Positions 35,395 through 46,158 of a stretch of 64,000 nucleotides of DNA are shown here, piece by piece. Under the pieces are notes generated by a model. The model made no database searches. It was not told the origin of the DNA and worked only from the letters and a program-made list of their open reading frames with translations. This DNA comes from Malania oleifera (Eukaryota > Streptophyta > Magnoliopsida > Santalales > Ximeniaceae), in contig NC_080422.1 of the NCBI RefSeq assembly GCF_029873635.1, positions 9,951,764 to 10,015,763 on the forward strand, given 5' to 3'. Made by a program: the position numbers and the translations under genes. Every line of letters begins with the position of its first letter. Position 1 is the first letter of the stretch.

Positions 35395-37529
35395 ATTCCT
35401 TTCTCAATAGACTTAAAACATAAAAGCATAAACTTAAGCTTTATACAACCCAACAGTATTATCAAAATATACCCTTTCTCTTTATAATCCTAAAAAATGC
35501 TATAAACCCTCGAGCTCTCTAAGCTCGACTTCGAGGATGTCTTGAAAGAGAAATATTCATATTTGAGTGAGACACATTTCAGTAAGGGAAGAAACATTAT
35601 ATTAAAACAGCATGTGGCTAATATAAGGTTTATGAATATCACTTTAATAACATTTGCAAAACGTAATCATAAACACTGAAATCATTATCTAAACCTAACC
35701 AAACACATGCAAAATATTTAACCCACGAAATCACCCAAGGATGGGGGTGATTACTCACCCATACAAGTTGCACTTCTCTACTCTGATACTTAGGTAACCC
35801 AAGGGTCGTTACTGAAGCATACCAGGGCACTCACCTTACTCAGTAAGCCCTCAAGTATTAGATTGATCTCGTACTCACATAGTTCATACAAAAGTTTACT
35901 AGCGAAGACCCCAAAGATAGGAGAATCTACCCGCCCATACAAGTAGGTACCCTCTGCCCTAATGTGTTATGCAGCCTACTAGCACACTCGCCTTTCTCAG
36001 CAAGCCCTCGAGTAAAGAGTATGCCTTACCCCAGTTGTAACATATTCTATTAGCATAAATACTTCTAATATCATATTACATCATTCTTTCTGTCATTATT
36101 CAACCATTCACATATATTCATGTTCATAACTTTAATATTGCATTGCATTTCACTTTAAGTGACTTTTTTCCATTTACATCGTCCACATTTCACATTTCAT
36201 TCCATTGTTATTTCATTCCATTTTCATTTCATTCATTCGTACTTCAACTGCTTTTTAATCGTCATCAGTTAGTCCACATAGAAATGTGCTAAAATCTGCT
36301 AACACAGCTCCTTTTAGCTGTCATCAGTTAGTCCACAAAAAAATGTGCTAGAATCTGCTAACACGGCTTTCAGCTATCGTACACTTACATGGTTGCATTA
36401 ACATACACAAGCAGCATAGTTCATATCATATTTTATTCTTAATGCATTACTTACTTAGCCTACATCTCATACATATATCGTACATTTGCACAGAACCTAT
36501 ATTTACTAATGCCACACAATTTAGCAATAGAATTCATACATATTCCTTGTAAAATATGCCAACCCACATTTAGCGTTTAACTACTGAAAATATAATTTAC
36601 ATTTTTTACATAATTTTCCAGAAAATACCTTTCACTTTCATCAGTCCATTTTCACATATACATAGCTAAATAAGCGGACCTAGGCTCAGAAAACATAATT
36701 TGGTTGAGATTTTCAAACTCATACCAAAAACATATAAACGTATATATAACACAATTCATTTTCCGTTAAATTCACAAAAATTTTGGTTTAATATATATTT
36801 TTCCCCTTACCTGACTTCTGAACTATGCCGGTAGGATCCCCCAACCGATACGCACGGCGTTCACTTGGACCCTGAATCAAAACCCTAGTTTAGTCAGATA
36901 TACCCCAAATAACCCATTATTTTAGCAGTTTATCAACTTATAAACCTCAAGTAAGCATTTAAAACCCTCAAAACTAAGAAACCTAGCCCTTACCTCAACT
37001 TGGGATCATTCTTGAATAGCCAAGTTAGAAATCTGCTCCACTAGATGTGTAGAGAATGCTCCCTAGAACATCATAGCTGCTTTCGTTTAGCTCTTCGGGC
37101 TGAATCTGGACTGGATTTGAAGAGAGAGGGCAGAAGAGGCAATTTTTAGAGAGTGAAAACAAAGATTTTCTGAATTCTTCACGTGGAAGCAACCTTGGAT
37201 CCTTTTATAAACACTATTGCCATGTGGATTCGTCGACGAGAAGAAAGAATTCATTAATGAACCACTGAAGGGACTTCATCGACGAGAAGATACATTCGTT
37301 GATGAAATTCAGACTTTGAATTTACACTCTCGAGATTTCTTCGTCAATGAGGGACTATAGTTCGCCCATGATATCTAGAAGGACACTCGTCGACAAAGAC
37401 AGAACATTCGTCGATGAGGCCTGCTGTTCCTTCCTCTAAAATCTTTCCTTTTTCCTTATTATCCATTAATCCATTTCATTTATTATACTTCCTAATTATT
37501 TTAATAATTTTAATTTCTAGGTCATTACA
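35395..37529 (-). repeat. 5' LTR of the gag-only Gypsy, main part
   Basis: On the minus strand it starts TGTAATGACC at 37529. The palindrome array is at 37222-37423, with the TATA box near 37197. Near 35700-36010 two imperfect copies of a roughly 170-bp block ('gagggcttactgagtaagg' type) occur, and near 36245-36365 a 58-bp duplication. Both are shared with the solo LTR at 44297-46129, so these LTRs belong to one family. The remaining 227 bp of the LTR lies at 25170-25396. Confidence 0.82.
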
Positions 37530-38953
37530 AATACCACTGCTGCAGCAGAACACGAGGAAATTGTGGTGCTCTCCTTTGCAGACAATGAAGAGTGTTTGCA
37601 TATGGTGAGCTCAGAATCAGAGTGGGAAGTTGACACAGCGGTGTCCTATCATGCTACTCCTACAAAATAATTGTTCAGTATTTACTGAGAATGGGAAATG
37701 CTAGCTACTCAAAGATCATAGGGATCAGTGACATCTATATAAAGACAAATGTCGGTTAAATATTAACACTAAAGGAGGTACACCATGTTCTAGATTTAAG
37801 AATGAATTTAATTTCAGGAATTGTCTTAGATTGAGAAGGCTATGAAAGTCATTTTGGCAACCAAAAGTGGAAACTTACCAAGGGATCATTGGTAATTGCA
37901 AAAGGAAAAGCTTGTTGCACACTCTACAAAGTAAATGTTGAGCTGTGTAAGCAGGGATTGAATACGGCTAAGGATAACGCCTCACCAAACTTGTGGCACA
38001 GGAGGTTAGCCCATATCGGTGAGAAAAGGGTTTCATATTCTGGTGAAGAAATCATTGATTCCATCTTTTGAAGGTAAAACTATAAATCCCTGTGATTATT
38101 GTTTATATGGAAAATAACACAGAGTTTCATTTCATAAGTCTTCTAATAAAAAGATTAAGATATTAGATATGGTATATTATGATGTTTGTGGTCCCTTTGA
38201 GATAGAGACTTTGGAAGGTAACAAATATTTTGTTACATTTGTTGATAATGCTTCATGAAATTTGTGGGTTTATTTTCTAAAATCAAAAGACTAGGTGTTC
38301 CAGTTTTTCCAAAAATTTCATGCCATGGTGGAAAGAGAAACAAGTAGAAAGCTTAAGTGCCTTCGAACAAACAATGGAGGGGAGTATACTTCAGGAGAAT
38401 TTAAAAGTTACTATTCACACCATGGAATTTGGCATAAGAAGAAAGTTCTTGGTACCCCCACAACATAATGGTGTGGCCGGGAGAATGAAACACACCATTG
38501 TAGAGAGAGTCAAATGCATGCTCAAATGGCTAAACTACCTAATTCATTTTGGGGTGAAGCAGTTTGCACAACCTGTTATGTCATTAATAGAATTCCGTTG
38601 GCGGCTTTGGATTTTGGCATCCTAGAGAAAAGTTGGTCAGAAAAGGACATCTTGTATTCTCATATGAAGGTGTTCGGGTGTAAAGCATTTATGCACGTAC
38701 CCAAGGAATAGAGGACCAAGCTTGATGATAAGACAGTTCCATGCATATTCGTCGGCTATGGCGATGAAGAATTTGGCTACAGATTATGGGACTCAGAAAA
38801 GAAGAAGATCATCAAAAGAAGATCATCAGAAGGAGAGATATGGTGTTCCATGAAACTGAGTTTGGAACACATAAAGATGATATTGTAACTGACTATTTAA
38901 CAAGTCCTTCTTTTCCTAATAATATCACAGGTGAAGAAGATATGCAAAGAGAA
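37530..38953 (+). pseudogene. Copia protease-integrase remnant
   Basis: Protease signature 'WEVDTAVSYHATP' (about 37625-37663), close to the Tnt1-type 'WVVDTAASYHATP', in a frame that soon stops. The pre-integrase segment has 'NLWHRRLAHIGEK' (about 37990). Integrase core pieces include 'NKQWRGVY' (about 38370, another frame) and 'VPPQHNGVA' (about 38451). C-terminal integrase pieces are 'FVGYGDEEFGYRLWDSEKKK'-like and split between frames near 38750-38850. The frames 38320-38625, 38514-38711 and 38786-39013 are fragments of this one gene. Frameshifts and stops are many; it is not functional. Confidence 0.8.
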
Positions 38954-39009
38954 TGTAGTGATTCCAAAAAATTAAAATTAAAATTAAAACTAAAATTAAA
39001 ATTAATTAA

Positions 39010-39113
39010 TTAAATAAATTATAAATATTAATTATATAATATAATATAATAATATATTAATATAATATAATATAATATCATAATATTATTATATATATAC
39101 ACACACACACACA

Positions 39114-39191
<78 letters not shown>

Positions 39192-39256
39192 TATATGTTG
39201 AAGCTTCTTTTTGAAGCTTTAGGAATTACAATCGCAGAGACCCCCCCCTCTCTTAC

Positions 39257-39311
<55 letters not shown>
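39010..39311 (+). repeat. Microsatellite cluster: ATAAT-type, (AC)n, (AT)n and (CT)n
   Basis: ATAAT-like repeats at 39025-39095, AC repeats at 39098-39145, AT repeats to about 39187, and a CT run at 39260-39311. The Ser-Leu and Arg-Glu open frames across the CT run are artefacts. Confidence 0.93.
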
Positions 39312-39314
<3 letters not shown>

Positions 39315-40073
39315 AAATTTTCTCGGCGAAACCTGAGCCAATTGAAGATCGAAAAAAAATATTCGTGGGTTCCAATTTTGGTCACCAACGTTTTAATCAA
39401 GGAGATTTCGTGATTTGGGCGTCGTAGGCACCACTCTTGCTGAGATAAGGTAAGAGGAATAAATTATATCATATTTATTTTAAAAATATTCTCGATTAAA
39501 TTTGATTACATGAATTTAATTAGATTTATGTTAATTAAAATACGCCCAATTTAAATTTAGTATATGAAATTAAATATATCTATGTTTAGATTTTATTTTA
39601 AAAATATGCCTAAGTTAAATTCAACTACAGGGATTTGATTAAATCATATTTTTGGGAATAATTTGGAATTAAATTAAACTGCAAGGATTTGAGTATATGA
39701 TACGTATATGTCGTATATGATTTTTCTGAACGATTCGAGCATAAGAAATGGTAGCTTTTCAATATTGAACGTATTTTGGAAAAACCAGGCAAGTAGGTTG
39801 GGCATCTTCACTTTTCAAAAATTGCATGTTTTAAATTAAATAAAATTTCAGAGATGATCGGACCAGATTTTTAGAAAAATGTACTTTTCCTGACCATATT
39901 ATTTACTTATGATTTAATGTAAAACGTGTGGCATGAGATAAATTAATAATGGATTTTTTTTAAATGGATCTGTTGACCTGTTACGACATCATACTGCGGG
40001 TATGTGTTGCTATGCTGATTTATGGATATATATATACATCAGAATTACTGTGAAATTATTAAACGACAAATTC

Positions 40074-40235
40074 GATATGGGTATGTGAATATGACAGTTT
40101 AATTCCATTAATTCTGAAATGACAGGTTTGATATGGATATGTGAATATGATGGTTTAACTTCGTTAATTATGAAATGATGAGTTTGATATGAATATGTGA
40201 ATATGACAGTTTAATTCTGCTTTATGGTAAGTTAG
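40074..40235 (+). repeat. 56-bp tandem repeat, three copies
   Basis: Units beginning 'gatatg.gtatgtgaatatga' start at 40074, 40130 and 40186. The third unit is cut off shortly before the Cassandra element. Confidence 0.83.
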
Positions 40236-40269
40236 AATTTGTATCGAATTAATATGAAGTGACTAAATA

Positions 40270-41012
40270 TGTGATACCCCATGGATGAAAGACTTAAAAG
40301 GATTAGATATTACTACCCATATCAACAAGGTGCACCTTTCTTTTCGAAAGCTTTCCCATAAGAACTCCATAGTTAAGCGAACTTGACTTGGAGCAATCTT
40401 GGGATGAATGACCACCTGGGAAGTTTTCTCAGGAAGTGTGTGAGTGAGGACAAAACACACTGAAAAGAATACGTGTTTGTTTGTGAGGCCAGTCATTAGT
40501 CTGATAAGGCCTGCCCTCTTATTTTCTGGTCCAGGTGGAGGAGGAGAGACGCAGTGCTCCCTGGTAGACCCAGGTTGGGGTGTTACAAATGGTATCAGAG
40601 CCAACACCCAGCCGGAAGTGTGATGAGATTCACATCGCCTGGGTTTGGAAATATGGGTTCGCAACGAGGATATTGCATTCTATAAGTGGGGGAGAATGTG
40701 ATATCCCATGGATGAAAATTTTAAAAGGATTAGATGTTACTAACCATATCAACAAGGTGCACCTTTCTTTTCGGGAGCTTTCCCATAAGAATTCATAGTT
40801 AAGCATGCTTGGCTTGGAGCAATTTGGGATGGGTGACCACCTAGGAAGTTTTCTCAGGAAGTGTGTGAGTGAGGACAAAACACACTGAAAAGAACACGTG
40901 TTGGTTTGTGAGGTCAGTCATTAGTCTGATAAGGCTCGCCCCCTTGTTTTCTGGTCCAGGTGGAGGAGGAGAGACGCAATGCTCCATGACAGACCCAGGT
41001 TGGGACGTTACA
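40270..41012 (+). mobile_element. Cassandra TRIM element, copy 2, intact structure
   Basis: 5' LTR 40270-40587 (318 bp) and 3' LTR 40697-41012 (316 bp), both starting TGTGATA and ending GTTACA. The primer-binding site TGGTATCAGAGCCA is at 40590-40603. The 109-bp internal domain ends in the purine tract 'aagtgggggagaa'. A perfect 5-bp target duplication, aaata, lies at 40265-40269 and 41013-41017. The element has no coding capacity and would need another element's enzymes. The LTRs contain the 5S rRNA-like segment that defines Cassandra. The short ORFs over it on both strands are artefacts. Confidence 0.93.
40354..40437 (+). promoter_or_regulatory. 5S rRNA-like segment with pol III internal promoter boxes in the Cassandra LTR
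   Basis: 'cccataagaactcc', 'agttaagcg', 'gggatgaatgaccacc' and 'tgggaag' follow the order of plant 5S rRNA, including A-box-like and C-box-like parts. The 3' LTR copy (about 40781-40860) keeps 'agttaagcatgcttgg' and 'gggatgggtgaccacc' closer to 5S. It is too short and diverged to be a 5S gene. Confidence 0.85.
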
Positions 41013-41026
41013 AAATATAAATCTTT

Positions 41027-41170
41027 GTAGAAGGCCTATATGGTGTATAAATCGGAGTAGAAGGCATGTGTGGCATATAAATCAGAGTAGAAGGCCTGTG
41101 TGGCATATAAATCAGAGTAGAAGGCCTGTGTGGCATATAAATCAAAGTAGAAGGCCCGTGTGGCATCTGT
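41027..41170 (+). repeat. 30-bp tandem repeat, five copies
   Basis: Units starting 'gtagaaggc' lie at 41027, 41057, 41087, 41117 and 41147, the last one incomplete. Cassandra copy 2 is inserted immediately upstream of the array. Confidence 0.92.
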
Positions 41171-41868
41171 ACTGATGCCGATGGGGAGGTATGCTCAATA
41201 CAGAAAATTTGTGTGTATATAGAAGTGTTATAGAAGTGTGAATTAAATTATTTGTGATATGTTGTAAAACATATATTAGTAGATTTATTATAAACTACTT
41301 TATATTACCTGAGATATGTCATAAAACCTACATTAGTACATATATCTTAACTGCATCATATTATTTATACCGATGACATATTTATTTATGGACAATATAA
41401 GAAATGTATATAAGTAATTGTACAATAAAACTCATCTGCCACACACTGATAATAATGTATTCCATCTTACTGAGAGGTTTCTCACCCCTATTGAAATGTC
41501 AACTTTTCAGGGTCTTCAGGGAGTCGAGCATAGGAGCTTTAGGGCGGGACTTAGACGATCTCGCCGAGGGTGAGTGTGGGCAGGATACTATTTTGTTTAT
41601 GTTAGATGTTTTTGAACATTCTAGGGTGGAAACCTGTGTATTTTGGGACTTGTTGATGCCAAGGATGGGTTAGCTCTTTGGTAGTTATGGTTGTAGAAAA
41701 AATATTTTGCTTCCGTTGTTTATTAATTAAATTATGGATAGTGATATTTTGGACCCCACTGGGTCCTTGATAATTTTACAAATGAGTGTTAAGGGCATGT
41801 GTTTGCGAATGATGTGGATATGATATGAGATTTTATGTATTTTATGTATATGTTTTTGGGGTGTTACA

Positions 41869-42127
41869 AAAAGGTGACAACGACACGTCAAAAGTAGGCA
41901 ATGATGAGCGGGAGGAGCAACCCACCCCTGTAGAGATCACTTAACCGCAACCAAGGCTATCAGAAAGAGAGAGAAGCTAATTAACAAGATATCCTACTTC
42001 TGAGTATATTCTCATTACTGATGAGGGGGAGCCAGATAATTTTCAAGTTGCACTAACTCATCCTAATAAAAATTGTTGGTTTCAAGCCATAAAAGAAGAG
42101 ATGAACTCTTTACACAAGAATGGCACA
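41869..42127 (+). pseudogene. Copia linker between integrase and RT
   Basis: Translated pieces 'PDNFQVALTHPNKNCW' and 'AIKEEMNSLHKNGT' match the start of the Copia RT domain. The reading resumes at 52662 with 'YELVNLPKDKKALKCKWVFK'. The interruption is the Tekay-like Gypsy. Confidence 0.8.
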
Positions 42128-43995
42128 TGTAAGAACTCGAACCGTGTTATATGGATTTAACCAATTAAGAGAAGGGCAAAAATGGTAATTAAGTAGACTT
42201 TGTCGATGAAGCCAGAGTTCGTCGACGAAGGCTTTGTAGTTCTCGGTGATGAATTTCAGGTGCTCGTCGATGAGGAGAAGCCGAGAGGTTTCTGGAAATC
42301 GGGAATCTCAGGCTTATCGAAGAGGTCACTACTTCGTCGACGAGGTGTCTACATGGGCTCGTCGACAAGGACGACATTCATTGACGAGGACGGCTGAATC
42401 AAAGGTAGTATAAATAGATATTTAAGTTACTTCTCAGCTAAGAAATCTCATTTTCTCTCTCTATCTCTCTAGAAAGTCAACCTACTCTCCATCTCTCTAG
42501 ATTTCTTCGCCGTTCGTCACAGGAATCATTGATCCAACGTTACCATGAGGATCATGGAAGGATTCTCTAGAAGTTCTTCGGATCGGATTTTCGATTCAGG
42601 CATTTTCAGGTTTTGGCGCAAAATCGAGGTAAGACTCGGTTTTCATTTTCGTTATAGTAGTTTTGTAGAGAATGGAGTCGTGAGTATATATTGTACTGTG
42701 GGTTGTAGGTTTTGGAACTCAGTTTGCTGTTTAGGGACCTTAGAGTTTGGGATTTGTCATTTGGGAAAAAGGTAAAGGGATTCAGTTTATGTCGGTTATT
42801 TTTGAAATCGGACTCGGTAGAACTGTGGTTCACGGTCTTGTGTGTGTTTTGATTACTCATTTGAGGGGATCTAACGGGTAAAACTATGAGTTTTTCATGA
42901 TTACAATTTTGGGAAAAAAGGGGTATTGGGTTGCATCTCTGGTTTTGTTGGAAAAACCGCATGTATATGATGATTTATACTATGTAATAGGGATGATCGT
43001 GCCTTGACTTTATTTAAACTGTATATGTTTGGAAAACCATGATTTTAGATTACCAAATGGGTGTGATATGTTTGGTTATATGAGCTTGCATAGTTGTGTT
43101 TTGTGGAATGCAATTAGAACTGGGTTCTGAGTTGTTCCAGGTACTGAGAGTATCTAGCTCTGTATCCGTGGGCATATGAAATCGCTAGGCCATGTTTGGT
43201 AAGAGTGTCCGGCTCTATATCCGAGGACGTGAGCCTTACCAGTTGATCACCAAAGGGTGTGGATCCACCAGTTTGCGCTGGTATGATGCCATGGGAACCT
43301 AGGGCTACGCCATGTGTCGGTGGTGTCATGTATCGTGGGTCGGCCACGGGCTGACGCTGGGTATCGTGAGTCGACTTAGAGCCAAAGGGTGTGACAACAC
43401 CGGATATCTTGATCATGTGTGTGTGTGTGTGTGTGTGCTTGTATGCGCTGCTGTGGAATTAGAACTTGAAATGCATTTAACTATGCATGTGTTGTGTATC
43501 ATGATAACACTCAAATGTCACACAATGGTATAACCTGTATCTGCCTTACTGAGATATGTCCCACCCATGCTGTATGTACATATTTTTATAGGTCCTTCGA
43601 GTAACCGGAACTAGCATCCTGGTGTTGGGAGCGCAGTGCCCGGTGTATTGCGAGTAGCGCTTAGGTAAGTGTTAGGACTTTTGTTTTGTGGGTTTCCGTT
43701 TTGGGGTGTGTTTGGCACCCGGATGTACGTTTTGTATGTTTGGAGCCCGGACTCTGTCTTTTGTATAGACTTTGGTATGGTACTGTATATGTATAGAAAG
43801 ACCATTTTTCCGCTATGTACTTGGTTGTATGTGGATGCGAATAGGGTGCTTGGGAACCTCACGGGGTCAAGCCCTCATTCATTGTGTTGTATCGTTGATA
43901 TTCGTATGATACAAGGACATGTTAGATTACTATTTCACCCCTGGGTTAGATTACTATTTCACCCCTGGGTCCCATTTCCAGGTTCAGGCATGACA
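42128..43995 (+). repeat. 5' LTR of the Tekay-like Gypsy
   Basis: Palindrome array 42198-42395, TATA box (GTATAAATAG) near 42410, CT-rich leader, splice-donor-like 'cgaggtaagac' near 42627, and the 3' module 'actgagatatgtcccaccc' near 43549. It has a 24-bp tandem duplication at 43921-43968 and about 30 bp near 43635-43665 that are absent from the 3' LTR. Confidence 0.9.
42198..42395 (+). promoter_or_regulatory. TCGTCGACGA array directly upstream of a TATA box
   Basis: About seven variants (for example at 42219, 42264, 42331 and 42358), with TATAAATAG within about 20 bp of the last site. The matching array of the 3' LTR is at 50930-51120. Confidence 0.78.
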
Positions 43996-43997
43996 GC

Positions 43998-44011
43998 TTG
44001 GTATCAGAGCT
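43998..44011 (+). other. Primer-binding site of the Tekay-like Gypsy
   Basis: 'ttggtatcagagct' lies two bases after the LTR end and matches the tRNA-iMet type over TGGTATCAGAGC. Confidence 0.9.
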
Positions 44012-44296
44012 AACTAGGTTGTTAGGTTTTGCAGACTTGGTAGGCATAGCTGTGTGTACATACCTGAACATAGGAGGTTGAATGTGGGTAGAGTTGGTTA
44101 AGGGATGTTTTGTTGCTAAACCGGGACTCGTCGGCGGTGTTTTGTGTTTTTACTAGAATGACGATTTCAATAAAATCACAACAGACCATTTATGACTTTC
44201 GTATTAGTGTGATAGAACAAACCTGGACCTAGCAAGTGGTAGTTAACATGATTAGGGGTAGATAATTGTGTTAATTGTACGTGTTGTAAGAGTCTT

Positions 44297-44561
44297 TGTA
44301 ATAACCCGAAAAAAATAATAATTAAAAAAAATTAATTAAAATTATTAATTAATTAATTGGTTACACAATATTAAATTAATGTATTAAATAAACAAATAAA
44401 AATAAATTGTAAAAAAAAATTATTATTAATTAATTAATGAATTAATTAAATGTTATTAAATTAAATAAATAAATAGTAAAAAAAAATGGAATAAAGATAT
44501 ATATGTAATATTTATGTAAACTTAAAATATATATATATATATATATAAGTTAAAGTATAAG

Positions 44562-44606
<45 letters not shown>

Positions 44607-46129
44607 TAATGTTAAGTTAAAGTAAAGTTAAAAAAAAAACAAAACAAAACAAAAGCAGGAATATATGTTAAATGAACTGATGAAAGTGGAAAAATATTTT
44701 CAGGATAATTAAGTAAGAAATGAAAGGTATTTTCAGTATATAAACATTAAATGTTGGTTGGCTTATTTTACAGACAGTGTATGAATTTTATTGCTAAATT
44801 ATGTGGCATGAGATTCTGTGCAAATATATGTTAAATGTATGAGATGCAGGCTAAGTAAGTAAAGCAATGAAAATAAAATATGATATGGACAATGTTGCTT
44901 GTGTATGTTAAATGCAACCATGTAAATGTAAGACAGCTGAAAGAGAGCCATGTTAGCAGATCTAACACACTTCTGTGTAGACTAATTGATGACAGCTAAA
45001 AGGAGCTGTGTTAGCAGATTTAGCACGTTTCTACGTAGACTAACTGATGATGGCTAAAGACCAGCTGTAGTACGAAATAATGAAATGAAATGACAAAGGT
45101 AAATGATGTAAATGGGAAAGAGTCACTTAAAGTGAAACGAAATGCAAAGTTAAGTTATGAACAGGAATGAATGTGCATGAATGTATAATGATAGAAAAAA
45201 ATGATGTATTATGATAATAGAATTATGTATGTATGTAGAACATGTTACGATTGGGCGAGGCATACCTTTCGCCTGAGGGCTTGCTGAGTAAGGCGAGTGC
45301 ACTAGTAGCTTCAGATGTGGCAGTAGCTACATAACGCACTAGGGTAGAGGGAATCTACTTGTATGGGCGGGTAGAATTCCCTATCCTTGGGGCCTTTGCC
45401 GGTAAACTATTGTTGAATGCTTGAGTACGAGATTAATTTAACACTTGAGGGCTTACTGAGTAAGGTGAGTGTCCTGGTATGCTTTAGCTGCGCCCTTTGG
45501 GTTGCCTAGGTATCAGAGCAGAGGGGTGCTACTTGTATGGGTGGGTAATCACCCCTATCCTCGGGTAATCTCGTGGGTTAAACATTTGCATGTGTTTGAT
45601 TAGGTTCAGGGAATGATTTCAGAAATTATGTTAAGGATTTTCAAATGTTAAATAATATATCATATATAAACTCATGTTTGCCACACACTGTTTTAATATA
45701 TGGTTTCTTCCCTTACTGAGATGTGTCTCACCCGAATATGAATTCATTTTTTTCAGGATTTCTCAAGATCGAGCTTGAGAGCTCGAGATTTTATAACATT
45801 TTTGGAAGATATAAGAAAAATGGTATATCTTTATGTTAATTTTAATATGTATATTTTATGTTTTATAATTTATGTTTTAAGTCAGTTATGAAAGGATAGT
45901 TGTGAAACATACTGGTATTATTGAATAATGGTTTGGAGACATGCATATATTTGAATAATGGTGGATGATTAATTTATTATGGTTGGTAATTAGAATTAGT
46001 AAACTCTGGTATTATGTTATATGGAGATTATGATCATATTTTCCGCTGCGTATGTTATGGAATATGATTTATGAGGATATTATCAGGTATAACGCGCCGG
46101 ACCCAGGTTTAAAGGGTCGAGGCGTTACA
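44297..46129 (+). mobile_element. Gypsy-type solo LTR in the leader of the Tekay-like element
   Basis: It starts TGTAATAACCCG and ends GGCGTTACA, 1833 bp, flanked by a perfect 5-bp duplication gtctt (44292-44296 and 46130-46134). It shares several internal blocks with the gag-only Gypsy LTR (35395-37529). It carries (TA)n runs at 44527-44547 and 44562-44604, a 58-bp duplication from 44956, a roughly 170-bp imperfect duplication (45270-45560), and the 'actgagatgtgtctcaccc' module near 45715. The palindrome array and TATA box seen in relatives are not evident; A/T-rich repeats occupy that place. Confidence 0.9.
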
Positions 46130-46158
46130 GTCTTGATAAAACTTTATTGTGTTTTCAA

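Larger units (their letters stand above)
23130..37529 (-). mobile_element. Gag-only Gypsy retrotransposon, 3' LTR truncated, containing nested elements
   Basis: Minus strand: 5' LTR 37529 down to 35395, continuing 25396 to 25170 (about 2.36 kb after removing the nested Copia); primer-binding site 25153-25169; gag 24924-24190; purine tract 23917-23930; 3' LTR from 23915, kept only to about 23130. The LTR starts TGTAATGACC at 37529 and the 3' copy starts TGAAATCACC. Both have the palindrome array and TATA box. No pol lies between gag and the purine tract. The left target duplication has been lost with the LTR end. Confidence 0.82.
38954..41868 (+). mobile_element. Gypsy-type LTR nested in the Copia, containing Cassandra copy 2
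   Basis: The start is taken as TGTAGTGATTCC at 38954, like TGTAGTAACCCG at 61176, and the end is GGGTGTTACA at 41868. Without Cassandra it is about 2.17 kb. It has a CT-rich leader, a splice-donor-like 'ataaggtaagag' near 39448, and the 'actgagaggtttctcaccc' module followed by 'cttttcagg' near 41500. No clear palindrome array is present; AT/AC/CT microsatellites occupy that position. The flanks (gagaa, aaaag) do not give a convincing target duplication, so the left end is uncertain. Confidence 0.68.

Noticed and set aside
39191..39413. Small proteins over 39.2-39.4 kb
   Set aside because: They are readings of the CT microsatellite in an LTR leader.
40354..40437. A 5S rRNA gene
   Set aside because: Only about 80 bp resemble 5S, it occurs in both LTRs of a TRIM element, and the termini of 5S are missing. 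It is the Cassandra LTR segment.
40263..40878. Protein-coding frames across 40.3-40.9 kb
   Set aside because: They overlap both LTRs of Cassandra on either strand and repeat the same peptide twice because the LTRs are repeated.
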